From NCBI GenBank assembly GCA_037833965.1, contig AP031355.1:12859501-12923500 (forward strand): a DNA stretch of 64,000 nt. Direction: 5' to 3'. This document shows, in pieces, positions 21,901 through 32,817 of the stretch. The translations under genes were made by a program, and so were the position numbers. The DNA is from Marchantia polymorpha subsp. ruderalis (taxonomy: Eukaryota; Streptophyta; Marchantiopsida; Marchantiales; Marchantiaceae). Within the stretch, counting starts at the first letter, position 1. Each line of letters begins with the position of its first letter. The notes beneath the pieces are model-generated. The model had not been told where the DNA came from and ran no database searches. It saw only the letters and a program-made list of their open reading frames with translations.

Positions 21901-22805
21901 GTGCGTCCAATTTTGAGTTTCGAGCTTTGAGTTTCAAGATTTGAGGGCAAGAGATTCTTACGGGAGCTGTATCTTCTACGTTCGGAGTGATCTGGAGCTG
22001 AAATTTGGTGGAACGCTGGAGGAGGGCAGGGCGCATCAGCCTGCAAAATTTCAAGCAGAACGCCATTCGGAGCGAGAAGTTGACGTGTCTTGGAGGTCTG
22101 AGCTTTTTGAGAGGGGATGGCCGAATCTTGCAGGGGCCGTAACTTTGGCCTTGAGTGTGAACGGGGGCTGAAATTTTGTGGCGTTGTGAGGTTTGGTAGA
22201 GCGCTCAAGCCTGTCAATTTTCAGGTCGAACGGAGTTTCAGAGTCACAGTGCGTCCAATTTTGAGTTTCGAGCTTTGAGTTTCAAGATTTGAGGGCAAGA
22301 GATTCTTACGGGAGCTGTATCTTCTACGTTCGGCGTGATCTGGAGCTAAAATTTGGTGGAACGCTGGAGTAGGGCAGGGCGCATCAGCTTGCAAAATTTC
22401 AAGCAGAACGCCATTCGGAGCGAGAAGTTGACGTGTCTTGGAGGTCTGAGCTTTTTGAGAGGGGAGGGCCGAATCTTGCAGGGGACGTAACTTTGGCCTC
22501 GAGTGTGAACGGGGGCTGAAATTTTGTGGCGTTGTGACGTTGGGTAGAGCGCTCAAGGCTGTCAATTTTCAGGTCGAACGGAGTTTCAGAGTCACAGTGC
22601 GTCCAATTTTGAGTTTCGAGCTTTGAGTTTCAAGATTTGAGGGCAAGAGATTCTTACGGGAGCTGTATCTTCTACGTTCGGAGTGATCTGGAGCTGAAAT
22701 TTGTTTGAACGCTGGAATAGGGCAGGGCGCATCAGCCTGCAAAATTTCAAGCAGAACGCCATTCGGAGCGAGAAGTTGACGTGTCTTGGAGTTCTGAGCT
22801 TTTCG
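21901..22805 (+). repeat. LN-B 5' UTR: 348-bp monomer array (B2)
   Basis: About 2.6 monomers; the CAGGTCGAACGGAG block is at 22222 and 22570 (348 bp). The array starts GTGCGTCCAATTTTGAG directly at the target junction without filler. Confidence 0.85.
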
Positions 22806-23543
22806 ATGGCGTCTCAAGACAATTTCATACTCAATCTGTTGCAAACGGTTTTGGAAGAGTTGAAAGTACTACGTGCAGAATTCAAGGTACAGAGCTCTAC
22901 TTTAATTGCAGCTCAATATGAAATTAGAGAGTTGAAGCTCTCTCAAAAGAGTTTCGAGAAGATTATGGTTGATATTTCAAAACACGTAGAGGATATCCAG
23001 GAGAAAGTTGGTTCTCAAGCTTCCACTGCTGCTACTCCTAGATTGCATGAAGTGGTTGAAAGTCTAGAGGTGAAGATGAAATCTTATGTAGAAGCCACTA
23101 AGTCTGCTCATATCTCTTTCTGTCAAGAGCAAGAGATTGAAAAGACTAATCAATTTGCTCGTAGAAAGAATGTGAGAATTTCTGGTCTACGTGAATCTGA
23201 GAAGGAAGAGGTGAAGAGTGTTGTCACCAAGTTTTTAGCTGAAACACTTGATGTTCCTAATGCGGATGTGGCTCAAGCTTTTCGCATTGGAACCATAGGA
23301 ATTCAACCTCGAGCCATCATAGTTAAGTTCAATGACCAAACTCAACGTGATACAGCTTTAGCCAACAAAGCTATACTCAAAGGACGTAGAATTTGGTTAG
23401 ATCCCGATCTCACACCTCTACAAGTAGAGGCAAGGAGAAAGGAGCTTGCAAAAGTCAAAGAAGCTCAAGATGCTGGATTTTTTGCTTATCTTCGTGATGG
23501 ACAAGCAATTGTCACTCAAAGGAAGAGACAATCATCCACATAG
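22806..23543 (+). CDS. LN-B ORF1 protein (B2), intact
   Basis: A 245-aa ORF1 starting MASQDNFILNLLQ and ending at TAG 23541-23543 (245 codons plus stop). An N-terminal coiled coil (LEELKVLRAEFK..., IRELKLSQ) is followed by a second amphipathic stretch and the RRM-like core (VRISGL, then AFRIGTIG, then PRAIIVKF). The C-terminal RRKELAKVKEAQDAGF block corresponds to the L1 ORF1p C-terminal domain. One oddity is GLRES instead of GLPES. The TAG is followed in frame by CAA TCC AAG AGC TTG AGG and the ORF2 frame. Presumed RNA-binding component of the LINE particle. Confidence 0.88.
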   Translation: MASQDNFILNLLQTVLEELKVLRAEFKVQSSTLIAAQYEIRELKLSQKSFEKIMVDISKHVEDIQEKVGSQASTAATPRLHEVVESLEVKMKSYVEATKSAHISFCQEQEIEKTNQFARRKNVRISGLRESEKEEVKSVVTKFLAETLDVPNADVAQAFRIGTIGIQPRAIIVKFNDQTQRDTALANKAILKGRRIWLDPDLTPLQVEARRKELAKVKEAQDAGFFAYLRDGQAIVTQRKRQSST

Positions 23544-24749
23544 CAATCCAAGAGCTTGAGGATGTTAATGTGGAATATTAGAGGTCTTTCTACAACCAAG
23601 TATGTGAGTGCTAATCCGATTTGGAAGATGGCGGACATCATCAACATTGTGGAGACGTGGGAACATGAGAGCAACACTATTGGAGAGATACCAGGGTTTA
23701 CTTTGGTGGGATCCACTTGGAATCAGAGAAGTCAACGAGCTGGAAGAGGCTATGGCGGTATTGCTACTTTCATCAGATCTCAATTTCTACCTTTGATACA
23801 TTTAGAAGGTCAGGATATTGGAGGTCAATATCATTGGCTTTGTCTTGGTTTGGTTGGAGGATCTTATAGTTATTAGGCTATTTGTTACTTTGCACCATTG
23901 TCCATGTCTATCTACTCCACACGCACTTGCAATCGGAGTCAACCATTCCATCAACTTATAGGAGATGTTCTCAATTATCAGAGCAAAGGTGAAGTTTTTC
24001 TGGTTGGAGATTTCAATGCTCGAATAGGTTGTGCACAATTTACTCAAGTTGGTGATCTCTTGAGTTCTCCCTCCTTTGAAGAACTTGAAGATAGTATGTG
24101 GTGTAGAAAGTCTTCTGATATTTGTACAAATCCTTTGACAGAACACTTTCTAACCTTTGGAGCCACATGTAATTTGAAAGTTCTCAACGGTATCTCTCTC
24201 TTTCCCAACTCCCTTTCCAATACGTGCTTTTCTCCTACAGGTGTTAGCACCATTGATTATCTTCTATCTTCAGCCACTCATAGCTCTTTTATTTCGAAAT
24301 TTGATATTCTAGAACCTCAGCCAGAGTCAGATCATGCACCTCTCTTATTTACTCTCTTGTTATCAAAAACAATCTCTCTCTCTCCATGCCATTCTGTTTT
24401 AGCTTCTCCCAAGTTTCGTTTAGATCCTAGTAAGAAAGAGTTGTACATGTTACATTTTCAAAACCTTTTGACTCACACTTCATGGAGCCTTGATCCACAT
24501 ACAGCGAGTGGGCAATTAATAGAGTTGCTCAAAGACACTGCTTCTAAGTTCTTTTTGCGGCACAAGGATCGAAGAGCTAGGGGGCTTCCTTGCAATGGAT
24601 GGTTTGACTTGGATTGTAAGCAAGCAAGGATGAGATCAGTTGACAAGTCTTTGGATTTCCAAAGTCGGCTTACCTTGACAAGGCTTTACAAAGACTTGGT
24701 GAAGTCTAAAAAAAGAGCTTTTTTGAGGACGAAGCAGGAATCCTTGACA

Positions 24750-26654
24750 TGGGCTTTCCATTGAACTTCTCAAGTGGGGAGGAGATGCTATTGGGCCTAT
24801 ACTCACGAAAGTGTTAGAGGATGCTGCTATTCATGGCTTTCCTTCATCTTGGTCTCTACGGAAGATTGTTCATATTCACAAATCTGGGAGCAAGGCCTTG
24901 GTGACAAACTATCGCACTATCATGGTGGGTAGTATTTTTGCCAAGTTATTTGGCAAATTGGTGGAGTCAAAGTTGAGCACATGGGCTGAATCTTGTCAGA
25001 AGAGAGCGCGGTTCCAAGCTGGTTTTCGTCCTACATTCAACACTATAGACCATATCTTGGTTTTACGTGTTCTATGGGAGAAATCCAAGGGCAATGGAAA
25101 AGCTTTGTTTTGTGCCTTCATTGATTTCAAGAAAGCTTTTGACACAGTACCTCGTGAGCTTTTATGGCAAAGATTGCAAACCATTGGAGTACCATCAGAT
25201 CTCTTGGCAGCGGTGGCTGCATTATACCACTCAGTTCGGGCCAAGATCAACACTTCTCAAACCGAAGAGATTATCAGCACCATTGGAGTCATTCAAGGTT
25301 GTCCTCTCTCTCCCACTCTCTTTGGAGTTTTCATAGATGATATAGAAAGATGGTTGGAGGATTGTGATAGCGAAGGTGTTAAACTTGGAGGCTTTGTCAT
25401 CAAAGCTCTTTTGTATGCAGATGATGTCATATTACTAGCACGTGATGCCACTAGTTTACAGAAACACCTCGACACTTTGGCTAGCTTTTGTACTCAAAAT
25501 CAGATGGAAGTCAATTTGGAGAAGTCCAAAGTCATTCTTGTGGGCACTAGATCCAAGTTCTCTTTCTGTTACAAAGGATTAGAGTTGGAACAAGTGAAAA
25601 GTTACAAATATTTGGGCATTGATTTCTCATCTGATTATAGTTGGGCACTTTGTGTGCAAAAGAGGGTAGAAGCTGGTTTCAAAGCTCTATATTCATTGCT
25701 AAATAGATGTAGAGGAGCTCATCTAGTGTCTTGGAGTCTTAGGAAATTCTTATTCAGGAGCTTAGTGTTTCCCGTTATCTTATATGGAACACAAGTGTGG
25801 GGTCCTGGTTGTAAGAAGACAGGTTGGCAGCGTTTGGAGAGGGTGCAAAAGATCTTCTTACAAGAAGAATTGGGTGTGAGGACCCAAACTTCTTATGCAA
25901 TTCTTCTTGCGGAAACAGGTTGTCTACCTCTTGAGGCTGAAGCTCTCCTTTTGACTATCACTTACGTCAAAAGAGTGAGGTCTCTTGATGCTTCTCGACT
26001 TCCTCTTGAAGCTTTGCGTGCCACACGTGCCAAGGGTTGGTTTGCAGATGTGGTGACTTGGTCTTTGAGGTGGAATGTGACGGAACTCGATTGGAATTTG
26101 CAACCTATTGCCCTACGCGAGCGTATTAAGGAGGAATTTCTCAGCATTATGTGGAGCACACGAGGCACCAAGATGCAGTTTTATCAACTTCATGTGAATC
26201 CTATGCTTGTTTATTGTGAGCAAGGATATTTACTTGCAGAGATATCTACTTCTTTACGTCATATTATTGCTAGACATAGAACAAGATCTCATAGTCTTGG
26301 GATTGAAGAAGGGCGTTGGTTGAACATTGATAGGAGTGAACGTATTTGTAGACTATGTGATGGAAGAAAAGTTGAGGATGAAGAGCATGTATTTCTTACT
26401 TGTTCTAGGTATGTAGAGATTCGAGTGGCCCATAAAGTTGATGTCGAGAATTTCTTTTCTCTGCTTCAACTCGAGCCTTATGATTTAGGTTGTTACATTA
26501 GGGATATTATTAGTTACCGTTCTAGTGCTTTGGGCACTAGCTAGGGGGTTCTTTTGGTTCTCTCCTAGTTTGGAGTTGGATTGTTTGTATTGTGTTTTTT
26601 AGCCTTTTGACCCTTTGGGTCCCACGGGCTTGATCTTTTTACCATTTACCATTT
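24750..26654 (+). mobile_element. 5'-truncated LN-A LINE (copy A2)
   Basis: Begins at the GLSIELLKW codons of LN-A ORF2 and ends after the 3' UTR and about 2.5 tail units. It is flanked by ACA at 24747-24749 and 26655-26657, and the LN-B reading CCTTGACA/AAGGAG resumes exactly. Confidence 0.9.
24811..26544 (+). pseudogene. LN-A ORF2, RT to C-terminus (A2)
   Basis: 577 open codons from MLEDAAIHGF through the whole RT (FIDFKKAFD, GVIQGCPLSP, LLYADD) to the zinc knuckle and SSALGTS. The frame is intact, but the copy lacks the endonuclease and any promoter, so it is a truncated remnant. The lack of stops indicates recent insertion. It is nearly identical to A3 over this span. Confidence 0.88.
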
Positions 26655-27116
26655 ACAAAGGAGTTGATGGAGAATCCCAAATTCTTTTGGAGACGGTTAG
26701 CTGTAAGGTCTTCAAAACCTACTCTTGATCCCAAGAGTTTGATTGACTTTGCTGAAAAGCTTTATTTCTTTCCCAACGCTGCATCAATGCCTTGTTGTGA
26801 AGGAACATCAGGCTTATTTTCTGAATCAGAGGTGATGACTCAAGTTAGAAACTTAGCAAATGGTAAATCGGAGGATTTGGATGGTCTCTCTATTGAACTT
26901 TTGAAGTGGGGAGGAGATCTTATTGGACCGAGACTCACCAAAGCGTTAGAGAATGCAGCTATGTATGATTTTCCTTCAGCTTGGTCATTACGGAAGATTG
27001 TGCCTATTCACAAGTCAGGAAGGAAAGACTTGGTGACAAACTATCGCACTATCATGGTGGGTAGTGTTTTTGCCAAGTTGTTTGGCAAATTGGTGGAGTC
27101 AAAGTTGAGCACATGG

Positions 27117-27142
27117 TAATGGTAAATGGTAAATGGTAATGG
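27117..27142 (-). mobile_element. Tail-only micro-insertion
   Basis: 26 bp of TGGTAAA-type repeats between GAGCACATGG and ACTGAATCTC, which are contiguous in B5 (about 56358). ATGG is repeated on both sides. No 3' UTR sequence is present. Confidence 0.8.
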
Positions 27143-28701
27143 ACTGAATCTCATCGAAAGAGAGCGCGGTTTCAAGCAGGCTTTCGCCCCACATACAACA
27201 CCATTGACCATATCTTGGCTTTGCGTGTTTTATGGGAGAAGTCGAAGGGCAATGGCAAAGCTTTGTTTTGCGCCTTCATTGATTTTAAGAAAGCTTTTGA
27301 CACCGTACCTCGTGAGCTATTATGGGAAAGGCTGCAAGTCATTGGAGTACCATCAGATCTTCTAGCAGCTGTGGCCACGCTTTACCAATCTGTTCGAGCC
27401 AAGATCAACACTTCTCAAACTGAAGAGGTTTTGAGCACCATTGGAGTGATTCAAGGTTGTACTCTCTCTCCTACTCTATTTGGAGTTTTTATAGATGATA
27501 TCAAAGAGTGGTTGGAGGCATGTGATAGTGAAGGTGTCAAGCTTGGAAACTTTGTTATCAAAGCTCTCTTGTATGCAGATGATATCATATTACTAGCACG
27601 TGATGCAATTAGTTTACAGAAACACCTATACACTTTGGCTAGCTTTTGTACCCAGAATCAGATGGAGGTAAATATAGTGAAGTCCAAAGTCATGATAGTG
27701 GGCACTAGATCCAAGTTTTACTTCTATTACCAGGATCTACAATTAGAAGAGGTGAAGAGTTATAAATATCTAGGCATTGATTTTTCTAATGATTATAGTT
27801 GGGCACTTTGTGTGCAAAAGAGAGTAGAAGGTGGTTACAAAGCTCTATATTCATTGCTAAATCGGTGTAGAAGGGCTCATCTTGTGTCTTGGTGTCTTAG
27901 GAAATTTTTATTCAGAAGCTTAGTGTTGCCGGTAGTATTGTATGGAGCCCAAGTGTGGGGTCCTGGTTGTAAGAAGACAAGATGGGAGCGTGTGAAGAGG
28001 GTGCAGAAGATATTTCTACAAGAAGAATTGGGTGTGAGAAACCAAACCTCATATGCTATTCTTCTTGCGGAAACAGGTTGTTTACCTCTAGAGGCTGAAG
28101 CTCTATACTTGACCATCACTTACATCACAAGGGTGAGATCTCTTGATGCTTCTCGCCTTCCTCCTCAGGCTTTGAGTGCCACACGTGCCAAAGGATGGTT
28201 AGCGGATGTGATAACTTGGTCTTTGAGGTGGAATGTGACGGAACGCGATTGGGACCTACAACTTATAGCACTACGTGAACGTCTAAAGGAGGAGTTTCTG
28301 AACATTATTTGGAGCAAGCGCGGCACCAAGATGCAGTTTTATTAACTTCATGTGAATCCTATGCTTGTTTATTGTGAACAGGATTACCTACTTGCAGGAA
28401 TCTCTACGTCCTTACGTCATCTTATTGCTAGGCATAGAACTGGATCTCATAGGCTAGGAATTGAGGAAGGACGTTGGCTTAATATTGATAGGAGTCAACG
28501 TATTTGTAGGCTATGTGATGGAAGAGAAGTTGAGGATGAAGAGCATGTATTTCTTACTTGTACTAGATATGCAGAGATTAGAGTGACCCATAATATAGAT
28601 GTAGAGAATTTTTATTCTTTGTTACAGTTAGCTCTTTTGATTTAGGTTGTTATATTAGGGACATTATTAGTTATCGTTCTAGTGCTCTTGGCACTAGCTA
28701 G

Positions 28702-28813
28702 GGTTTGGCCTTTGGGGTCTTTTCCCTTGTTTGTGGCTGTCGCTTGTATTGTGTTTTTCAGCCTTTTGACCCTTTGGGTCCCCCGGGCTTGATCTATTAC
28801 CATTACCATTACC
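28702..28813 (+). other. LN-B 3' UTR, hairpin and tail (B2)
   Basis: The LN-B form of the terminal hairpin (GACCC-TTT-GGGTC-CCCCGGGCT), then ATTACC repeats. The tail units here are six bases (ATTACC) rather than seven, showing slippage variation. Confidence 0.8.
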
Positions 28814-29467
28814 ATAACAAAGTTTCCAAGCTTGACACCTTCACTATCACATGCCTCCAACCACTCTTCGATATCATCTATAAAAACTCCAAATAGAGTA
28901 GGAGAGAGAGGACAACCTTGAATCACTCCAATGGTACTCAAAACCTCTTCAGTTTGAGAAGTGTTGATCTTGGCTCGAACAGATTGGTAAAGCGTGGCCA
29001 CATCTGCTAGAAGATCTGATGGTACTCCAATGACTTGGAGCCTTTCCCATAATAGCTCATGAGGTACGGTGTCAAAAGCTTTCTTAAAATCAATGAAGGC
29101 GCAAAACAAAGCTTTGCCATTGCCCTTCGACTTCTCCCATAAAACACGCAAAGCCAAGATATGGTCAATGGTGTTGTATGTGGGGCGAAAGCCTGCTTGA
29201 AACCGCGCTCTCTTTCGATGAGATTCAGTCCATGTGCTCAACTTTGACTCCACCAATTTGCCAAACAACTTGGCAAACACACTACCCACCATGATAGTGC
29301 GATAGTTTGTCACCAAGTCCTTCCTTCCTGACTTGTGAATAGGCACAATCTTCCGTAATGACCAAGCTGAAGGAAAACCATACACAACTGCATTCTCTAA
29401 CGCTTTGGTGAGTCTCGGTCCAATAAGATCTTCTCCCCACTTCAAAAGTTCAATAGAGAGACCATCC
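28814..29467 (-). pseudogene. LN-B ORF2 fragment (B3, part 2)
   Basis: Minus-strand continuation of B3 from GVKLGNFV (28814) through GVIQGCPLSP, FIDFKKAFD and NYRTIMVGS to LDGLSIELLK (29467). It covers RT motifs A and B. It is cut by the LN-C element C3, with ATCC repeated at 29464-29467 and 40226-40229. The frame is open over the fragment. Confidence 0.88.
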
Positions 29468-31225
29468 ACGGAAGCTGAAAATTTGCAGGGGCGTGGTGTT
29501 GGGTAGCGCGCTCGAGCTTGCAAAATTTCACGCATTTTGGAGTTGAGACGCCAAAGTTCACGGATTTCTCAAGTTTTGAGTTGGAGTTTTCGAGTGTTGG
29601 GGTCGAGATTGTTTCTTCGCGTCTGAGTGTCCACGGAAGCTGAAAATTTGCACGGGCGTGGATTTGGTTAGCGCGCTCCAGCCTGCAAAATTTCACGCAT
29701 TTTGGAGTTGGGACGCCGAAGTTCACGGATTTCTCAAGTTTCGAGTTGGAGTTTTCGAGTGTTGGGGTCGAGATCGTTTCTTGCAGAGATTGTTTCTTCG
29801 CGTCTGAGTGTCCACGGAAGCTGAAAATTTGCAGGGGCGTGGAGTTGGGTAGCGCGCTCCAGCCTGCAAAATTTCACGCATTTTGGAGTTGGGACGCCGA
29901 AGTTCACGGATTTCTCAAGTTTCGAGTTGGAGTTTTCGAGTGTTGGGGTCGAGATCGTTTCTTGCAGAGATTGTTTCTTCGCGTCTTAGTGTCCACGGAA
30001 GCTGAAAATTTGCAGGAGCGTGGAGTTGGGTAGCCCGCTCCAGCGTGCAAAATTTCACGCATTTTGGAGTTGGGACGCCGAAGTTCACGGATTTCTCAAG
30101 TTTCGAGTTGGAGTTTTCGAGTGTTGGGGTCGAGATCGTTTCTTCGCGTCTGAGTGTCCACGGAAGCTGAAAATTTGCAGGGGCGTGGAGTTGGGTAGCG
30201 CGCTCAAGCCTGCAAAATTTCACGCATTTTGGAGTTGAGACGCCGAAGTTCACGGATTTCTCAAGTTTCGAGTTAGAGTTTTCGAGTGTTGGGGTCGAGA
30301 TCGTTTCTTGCAGAGATCGTTTCTTCGCGTTTGAGTGTCCACCGAAGCTGAAAATTTGCAGGGGCGTGGATTTGGGTAGCGCGCTCAAGCCCGCAAAATT
30401 TCACGCATTTTGGAGTTGGGACGCCGAAGTTCACGGATTTCTCAAGTTTCGAGTTGGAGTTTTCGAGTGTTGGGGTCGAGATCGTTTTTTGCAGAGATCG
30501 TTTCTTCGCGTCCGAGTGTCCACGGAAGCTGAAAATTTGCAGGGGCGTGGAGTTGGGTAGCGCGCTCCAGCCTGCAAAATTTCACGCATTTTGGAATTGG
30601 GACGCCGAAGTTCACGGATTTCTCAAGTTTCGAGTTGGAGTTTTCGAGTGTTGGGTCGACATTGTTTCTTGCAGAGATCGTTTCTTGCAGAGATCGTTTC
30701 TTCGCGTCTGAGTGTCCACCGAAGCTGAAAATTTGCAGGGGCGTGGAGTTGGGTAGCGCGCTCAAGCCTGCAAAATTTCACGCATTTTGGAGTTGGGACG
30801 CCGAAGTTCACGGGTTTCTCAAGTTTCGAGTTGGAGTTTTCGAGTGTTGGGGTCAAGATCGTTTCTTGCAGAGATCGTTTCTTCGCGTCTAAGTGTCCAC
30901 GGAAGCTGAAAATTTGCAGGGGCGTGGAGTTGGGTAGCGCGCTCCAGCGTGCAAAATTTCACGCATTTTGGAGTTGGAAGGCCAAAGTTCACGAATTTCT
31001 TCAGCGAAGAGTGTCAATTGCGAGTGTTTCACGTGGTCACAAAAATGTTCAGACATTTTTATCTTTTCGACGAAACATGATCTGAGGCTGAAAATTTTTG
31101 GGGACTTGGGGATTGATATTCGGCAGAAGCTCATCAAGTTTGAAGGTGCATGGACGCTTGAGTGAGAAGTTACGATATTTTTTGGTGTTTCGACCTAGAA
31201 TTTAGAGTGTTTCGGTTGATACGAC
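29468..31225 (+). repeat. LN-C 5' UTR: type-2 then type-1 monomers (C3)
   Basis: The CACGGATTTCTCAAG block recurs with steps of 165, 181, 181, 165, 181, 181, 196 and 181 bp (about 29561 to 30992). The step changes by 15-16 bp because a short unit (GAGATCGTTTCTTGCA) is present one, two or three times per monomer. A single type-1 unit (GTGGTCACAAAAATGTTCAG) follows before ORF1. Confidence 0.88.
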
Positions 31226-31973
31226 ATGGCTTCTCAAGACGATATTTTTCAGCTTCTGCAAACAATTTTCGAAGAATTGAAGGAACTTCGACATGAATTC
31301 AAGATGCAACAAGCTGCTTTAACTCTCGCACATAATCAAATTCGAGAGTTGAAGGGATCACAGAAGAACGTGGAGAAGGTGTTCAAGGATAGTGTGGGTG
31401 TGATGTGGGATGTATCTAAATCTGTGGATGACATCCAAGGGAAGGTATGCTCTCAGATGACAAGTGCGGATAGTCCTAGATCGCATGAGGTGGTCGAAAG
31501 CTTAGATTTGAAGATCAAATCCTACGCTGAAGCTACAAAGGCTGCTCAAATCTCTTTTTGTCAAGAACAAGAGATTGAAAAGTCCAACCAGCTTGCACGT
31601 ATGAAGAATGTGAGAATTTCAGGTTTACCTGAAATAGAGAATGAAGATGTCAAGAGTGTTGTCACCAAGTTTTTGGATGAAACACTTCAGGTTTCCAATG
31701 CGGAATTGGCTCAAGCTTTTCGTATTGGAAACAAGGGAGCTCAACCTCGTGGTATTATAGTGAAGTTTGTCAATCAAACTCAACGTGATGTTGCCTTGGC
31801 TAATAAGGCTATGTTAAAGGGACGTAGAATATCCTGATCTGACTCCTCTACAAGTGGAAGTTAGGAGAAAGGAGCTTGCGAAGGTAAAAGAGGCTCAAGA
31901 ATCGGGTTTTGTTGCTTATTTACACGATGGGAGAGCAATCGTTACTAAGAGGAGGAGGGTGTCGTCAACATAG
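31226..31973 (+). pseudogene. LN-C ORF1 (C3), 8-bp deletion
   Basis: Starts MASQDDIFQLLQ; the coiled coil and RRM-like core are intact to GRRI. Then an 8-bp deletion (GAATATCCTGATC instead of GAATATGGTTGGATCCTGATC) shifts frame, giving a 203-aa product lacking the C-terminal domain. The usual end TAG 31971-31973 with CAA TCC is still present. Confidence 0.88.
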
Positions 31974-31991
31974 CAATCCGAGAAGATAAGG

Positions 31992-32646
31992 GTGTTGGTG
32001 TGGAATATCCGAGGACTTTCAACAACAAAGTATGTGAGTGCTGCTCCGATTTGGAAGATGGCTGACGTCATCAACATTGTGGAGACTTGGGAACATGAAA
32101 GCAATACTATTGCTGAGTTGGAAGGGTTTACCTTGGTGGGGTCGACATGGAACCAGAGAAGACAACATGCGGGAAGGGGTCAAGGAGGTATTGCTACTTT
32201 CATCAGGTCTCATCTTCTACCTCTCATACATCTAGAAGCTCAAGATGTTGGTGGACAGTATCATTGGAGTTTGGAGTTGGATTGTTTGTATTGTGTCTTT
32301 TAGCCTTTTGACCCTTTGGGTCCCACGGGCTTGATCTATTTACCATTTACCATTTACCATTGGCTACGTCTCGGGGTGGTTGGAGGATCTTATTGCTATT
32401 TGGCAATTTGTTATTTTGCACCATTGTCCATGGGTATCTACTCAACACGCTTTTGCAACCGAAGTGAACCATTCCATCGGCTTATTGAAGATGTTCTTAG
32501 ATTCCAAAGTAAAGGGGATGTCTTTCTTGCTGGAGATTTCAATGCTCGTATACGTTGTGCTCAATTTACTCAATTTAGTGATCCCTTGGCTTCTTCTATG
32601 TTTGAAGAAATTTACGATAGTTTGTGGTCTAGAACCTCTTTTGATC
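31992..32646 (+). pseudogene. LN-C ORF2, first part (C3)
   Basis: GTG-TTG-GTG-TGG start at 31992 (no ATG) and the endonuclease through VETWEHES, GDFNARIRC and SLWSRTSFD. It is interrupted by the 80-bp micro-insertion at 32278 and then by A3 after TTTGATC (32640-32646). It continues at 37459. Confidence 0.85.
32278..32357 (+). mobile_element. Micro-insertion: last 60 bp of LN-A/C 3' UTR plus tail
   Basis: Starts AGTTTGGAGTTGG in the 3' UTR and ends in TTTACCA units. It is flanked by CATTGG at 32272-32277 and 32358-32363. The target motif overlaps the tail sequence (ACCATT), suggesting annealing of the tail to the nick. Confidence 0.85.
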
Positions 32647-32817
32647 AAAGCTCTTTTGATCAAAGCTCTTTCGATCAAAGCTCTTTTGTATGCAGATGAT
32701 ATCATATTACTAGCACGTGATGCAATTAGTTTACAGAAACACCTTGATACTTTGGCTAGCTTTTGTACTTTAGTGCGTCCAATTTTGAGTTTCGAGCTTT
32801 GAGTTTGAACCCTTTGG
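32647..32817. other. Patchwork filler at A3 5' junction
   Basis: Three donors in order. First, a 15-bp unit AAAGCTCTTTTGATC (32647-32661, 32662-32676 with one change, then a partial) that runs on into ORF2 sequence around the LLYADDIILLARD codons (to about 32769). Second, about 35 bp of LN-B 5' UTR (GTGCGTCCAATTTTGAG). Third, about 11 bp not placed. The target TTTTGATC and the ORF2 string GATCAAAGCTCTTTTG share the bases used for the jump. Confidence 0.85.

Larger units (their letters stand above)
23562..28701 (+). pseudogene. LN-B ORF2 (B2), interrupted by two insertions
   Basis: The ORF2 pieces are 23562-24749, 26655-27116 and 27143-28701. They read through endonuclease, RT (LLYADDIILLARD) and zinc knuckle to TAG 28699-28701. 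Besides the two insertions, it carries TAG 23874-23876 (Leu elsewhere), TAA 28343-28345 (Gln elsewhere), and a small deletion near 28630 in the LQLVPFDLG block that shifts frame. The copy is dead. Confidence 0.88.
21901..28813 (+). mobile_element. Full-length LN-B LINE (copy B2), interrupted
   Basis: Plus-strand element inserted into B3 ORF2 with a 3-bp ATA duplication. Parts: 5' UTR 21901-22805, ORF1 22806-23543, ORF2 23562-28701 interrupted by a truncated LN-A (24750-26654) and by a tail-only insertion (27117-27142), 3' UTR and tail 28702-28813. An LN-B inserted in an LN-B on the opposite strand gives a large inverted repeat. Confidence 0.9.

Noticed and set aside
28702..28896. Open frame after the LN-B ORF2 stop (GLAFGVFSLV...) as a C-terminal extension
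   Set aside because: It runs into the hairpin and tail. The LN-A and LN-C frames have further stops here, so there is no conserved extension.
32380..32802. Other frames of 60-140 codons overlapping ORF1 and ORF2
   Set aside because: They repeat at the same offset in each copy because the ORFs are conserved; they show no domains and break in other copies.
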